Source of the DNA: Pseudomonadota bacterium
GTDB taxonomy: Bacteria > Myxococcota_A > UBA796 > CAJQPC01
DNA length: 64,000 bases
Assembly (NCBI GenBank): GCA_024228935.1
Contig: JAAESX010000192.1
Location: 1-64,000, forward strand
Direction: 5' to 3'
This document shows positions 61,460-64,000 of this stretch, in pieces. The number at the start of each line of letters is the position of its first letter. Position 1 is the first letter of the stretch. The notes below the pieces were generated by a model. That model saw only the letters and a list, made by a program, of their open reading frames with translations, was not told the DNA's origin and did not search any database. The position numbers were made by a program, and so were the translations under genes.

Positions 61460-62641
61460 ATGAAACGACGCTCCCTGCTCCAAGGCGGCCTGGCCGCACT
61501 CCTGGCCGCCCCGCTGCTGCGCTCGCGAACCGCTCGCGCCGATGGCACCGCCAGGCGCCTGCTCGTGTTCTTCACGCCGAACGGCACGGTCCACGACGTG
61601 TGGCGGCCCAGCGGCAGCGGCTCCACCTACGCGCTCGACAGCGACATCCTGTACCCGCTGGCGGGGCTCGAGGACGACCTGCTGGTGCTCGACGGCATGG
61701 ACTTCACCGACGCGACGAACCACGAAGGCGGGATGGTCGCGATGCTGACGGCCGGCGGCGGCACCAGCGTCGATCAGCGCATCGCCGACCACATCGGCAG
61801 CGCCACGCCGTACTCCAGCCTGGAGCTGGGGGTCCAGACCAGCGCCTGGGGCGGCAACACGCAGACGCGGATGAGCTACCGCGACGGCGGGTTCATGACG
61901 CCGGACGACGACCCGCAGAGCGTGCACAAGCGTCTGTTCGGTGACCTGGGCGACGCGGACCTGCTGGAGCGTCGGCAAGCGGTCCTGGGACTCCTCGGCG
62001 AGGAGCTCTCTGCGCTCCACGGCAAGGTCGAGTCGCCCGAGCAGGGACGCCTCGCGCTGCACGCCGACGCCCTGGCCGACGTGGAGAAGGGCCTGTCCGG
62101 CGGCAGCTGCGACAGCATCGTGGCGCCCGAGAGCTTCAACGCGTCGAGCAACGACGCCTTCCCCGACATCGCCCGCCAGCAGCTGGACCTGGCCGTCCAG
62201 GCTCTGAAGTGCGGCCTGACGAACGTCGCCAGCGTGCAGCTGAGCCACACGGTCAGCCCGATGGTGATGACCTGGCTCGGCGAGACCAGCGGACACCACA
62301 CGCTGTCGCACGCCAGCGACGACGGGGGCGTGGCGTCGTTCGCGGCCTGCGGCGCCTGGTTCGCCGAGCAGTTCGCGTACCTGATCGCCCAGCTGAAGGC
62401 GGCCGACCTGTTCGACGACACGGTGGTCCTGTGGGCCACCGAGATGGGCGATGCCCGGGCCCACGTCTGCACCGACGTGCCCTGGATCCTGACGAGTGGC
62501 GGCGTGTTCGACACGGGCCGGTACCTGTCGCTCGATGGCGAGCCCCACGACCGGGTCCTCACCTCCCTGTGCCAGGCGTTCGGCCTGTCCGACACCGACT
62601 TCGCCGGCCACGGAAACGGCGCGCTCGAGGAGCTCCGATGA
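61460..62641 (+). CDS. DUF1552 family secreted protein
   Basis: 393 residues, starting MKRRSLLQGGLAALLAAPLL, a Tat-like signal. Features of DUF1552: RRLLVFFTPNGTVHDVWRPS, LVLDGMDF, the repeated GGGTSVDQRIADHIG, and LWATEMGDARAHVCTDVPWI near the end. Usually encoded beside DUF1592-type proteins, as here (ATGA overlap). Found mainly in Planctomycetes and Myxococcota; function unknown. Confidence 0.9.
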   Translation: MKRRSLLQGGLAALLAAPLLRSRTARADGTARRLLVFFTPNGTVHDVWRPSGSGSTYALDSDILYPLAGLEDDLLVLDGMDFTDATNHEGGMVAMLTAGGGTSVDQRIADHIGSATPYSSLELGVQTSAWGGNTQTRMSYRDGGFMTPDDDPQSVHKRLFGDLGDADLLERRQAVLGLLGEELSALHGKVESPEQGRLALHADALADVEKGLSGGSCDSIVAPESFNASSNDAFPDIARQQLDLAVQALKCGLTNVASVQLSHTVSPMVMTWLGETSGHHTLSHASDDGGVASFAACGAWFAEQFAYLIAQLKAADLFDDTVVLWATEMGDARAHVCTDVPWILTSGGVFDTGRYLSLDGEPHDRVLTSLCQAFGLSDTDFAGHGNGALEELR

Positions 62642-64000
62642 TCGCGCTCATCCTGCTGGCCTGCGGCACCCCCGGCTCGGTCCCAGCCCCTCTCGGGGCG
62701 ACCGCCGGTGAGCCTGGCCTGGACGAGGTCTGCCTCGACGAGGCGACCGCGCGGCTTCTGCGCCGGCTGTCGCACGCCGAGTACACGGCGACCGTCGAAG
62801 ACCTGGTCGGGGTCACCCCCACTGTCACGCTCGCCACGGACGCCGAGGTCCACGGCCTCCAGAACGACGCCGAGGCCCTGACCGTCGGCGGACTCCTGGC
62901 CGACCAGTACCGCAGCTCGGCCGAGGAGGTCGCCTGGGCGATGGACCTGGACGCCACCCTGCCCTGCGACCCCTGGACGCTGGGCCAGAAGGCCTGCGCC
63001 ACCGTGTTCGCCGAGGACCTGGGGACCCGGGCGTTCCGCCGGCCGATCACGCAGGACGAGCTGGATCGGTACGTCGCCATCTGGGAACAGGTCGCGCAGG
63101 ACGACGGCTTCGAGGAAGGCGCGCGCTGGATCGTCGCCGCGTTGCTCCAGTCCCCGAACTTCCTGTACCGACCCGAGCTCGGCGAGCGTGGAGACGACGG
63201 CCTGTACCGGCTGACGGACTGGGAGATCGCCAGCGAGCTGTCCTACGCCACCTGGGGGACGATGCCGGACGCCGAGCTGCTGGCCGCCGCTGAGGCCGGC
63301 GAGCTCCACACCGCCGAACAGATCGCCGCGCAGACCGACCAGCTGATGGCGGACGACCGCGCCATCGCGACGACGCAGCAGCTCGTGGCCATCTGGCTGC
63401 AGCTCGACCGCCTCGACAGCGTGAGCCGCGATGGCCTGGAAGACGCCGACCGCGCGACGATGCGCGAGGAGACCGACGCCCTGGTCGCCGACGCCTTCGA
63501 CGGTCCGGCGTCGGGGCTGCTCGACGCGGGACTGCTGACCGAGCGGAGCGTGCTGACCGTGCATGCCCTGCCGGATGGCTCGAGCCCCGTCCATCGCGGG
63601 GTGCTCGTGCGCGAGCGGCTGCTGTGCGAGGAGCTGCCGCCGCCGCCCGCAAACCTGGACACGTCGCCCCCGGAGACGGACACCTCGCTGTCGACGCGCG
63701 AGCGCTACGCGGAACACAGCGAGAACCCCGAGTGCAGCGGGTGCCACGACCGCATCGATCCCATCGGGTTCGGCTTCGAGCACTTCGACGGCGTGGGGGC
63801 CAGGCGCGACACCGAGAACGGTCACCCCGTGGACGCCAGCGGCGCTCTGGACGACGTGCCGTTCGACGGCGTAGACGAGCTGGGCGACCTGCTGAACGAC
63901 GACCCGCGCTACCGCGCCTGCTACCTCCAGACGTGGCGGCGACACCTGACCGGGACCGAGGCCTGCGCCGAGGACCCCGGCGAGCTGGACGTCGCCGAGC
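62638..64000 (+). CDS. DUF1587/1592/1588/1585-type protein, cut by the window edge
   Basis: At least 454 residues, starting MIALILLAC (Cys9). Domains in order: DUF1587 (LLRRLSHAEYTATVEDLVGV), DUF1595 (GTRAFRRPITQDELDRYVAI), DUF1592 (EEGARWIVAALLQSPNFLYR, AWTDWEIASELSYATWGT-like), DUF1588 (HRGVLVRERLLCEELPPPPA) with a c-type-like CSGCH (NPECSGCHDRIDPIGFGFEH), and the start of DUF1585. The CxxCH motif could bind heme. The end lies beyond 64000. Confidence 0.88.
   Translation, partial: MIALILLACGTPGSVPAPLGATAGEPGLDEVCLDEATARLLRRLSHAEYTATVEDLVGVTPTVTLATDAEVHGLQNDAEALTVGGLLADQYRSSAEEVAWAMDLDATLPCDPWTLGQKACATVFAEDLGTRAFRRPITQDELDRYVAIWEQVAQDDGFEEGARWIVAALLQSPNFLYRPELGERGDDGLYRLTDWEIASELSYATWGTMPDAELLAAAEAGELHTAEQIAAQTDQLMADDRAIATTQQLVAIWLQLDRLDSVSRDGLEDADRATMREETDALVADAFDGPASGLLDAGLLTERSVLTVHALPDGSSPVHRGVLVRERLLCEELPPPPANLDTSPPETDTSLSTRERYAEHSENPECSGCHDRIDPIGFGFEHFDGVGARRDTENGHPVDASGALDDVPFDGVDELGDLLNDDPRYRACYLQTWRRHLTGTEACAEDPGELDVAE

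Overview
The window is about 68% GC and densely coded. It carries a type IV pilus cluster ordered pilB-pilC-pilS-pilR-pilA, two calcium-binding MopE-like repeats, many secreted lipoproteins of unknown function, TPR/HEAT proteins and a DUF1552/DUF1592 pair. Together these suggest a member of the Myxococcota (former Deltaproteobacteria). I cannot name a genus. No rRNA, tRNA, insertion sequence, prophage or CRISPR array was recognised.

Layout. 1-422: an 8-bp tandem repeat and two copies of a small hairpin. 423-7207 (-): a TamA/BamA-like barrel and TamB, ending in C-terminal Phe. 7230-9080: a small membrane protein, then recX, rpmG and rpsD (one operon on -). 9267-10942: a pseudopilin and a HEAT-repeat protein, convergent. 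10943-11555: a gene-free stretch with a DnaA-box cluster (origin-like) and a structured leader. 11556-18945 (+): a ten-gene Mrp/Mbh-type cation/proton antiporter operon with three D-type subunits. 18962-20604 (-): a BtpA-like protein and a protein with an S24-like region and a sliding-clamp-binding tail. 20681-25268: a pentapeptide-repeat protein, lipoproteins and an RTX-like repeat protein in lower-GC DNA. 25340-28288 (-): a large TPR membrane protein. 28363-30826 (-): a FadR-like TetR regulator with etfB and etfA, plus a near-perfect FadR-type operator. 30874-34573 (-): transaldolase, HPPK (in one open frame with transaldolase), a TPR protein and a TMTC-like membrane glycosyltransferase.

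34599-41828 (-): two pilins, PilR, PilS, PilC and PilB, with a sigma-54 promoter and paired palindromes before the main pilin. 41886-43218 (-): an anti-sigma factor and an ECF-type sigma gene split by an 11-bp tandem repeat; loss of one repeat unit restores one continuous sigma frame, so the gene looks phase-variable and is OFF here. 43343-64000: mostly secreted or surface proteins, including a peptidase-like protein with a broken HExxH motif, a beta-propeller, a tandem pair of sulfatase-like lipoproteins, a MopE/beta-helix protein, a VIT-VWA protein, CAP-domain lipoproteins, a radical SAM protein, an outer-membrane-like protein/ECF sigma/FecR-type operon, and DUF1552 followed by a DUF1592 protein cut by the window edge.

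Two window-wide patterns stand out. Ten proteins begin with an extremely short hydrophobic stretch of 6-10 residues ending in a lipobox-like Cys and have no basic n-region. At least three genes (tamB, recX, and the gene at 58956) have no ATG/GTG/TTG that would keep their expected N-terminus, but do have a well-placed CTG.
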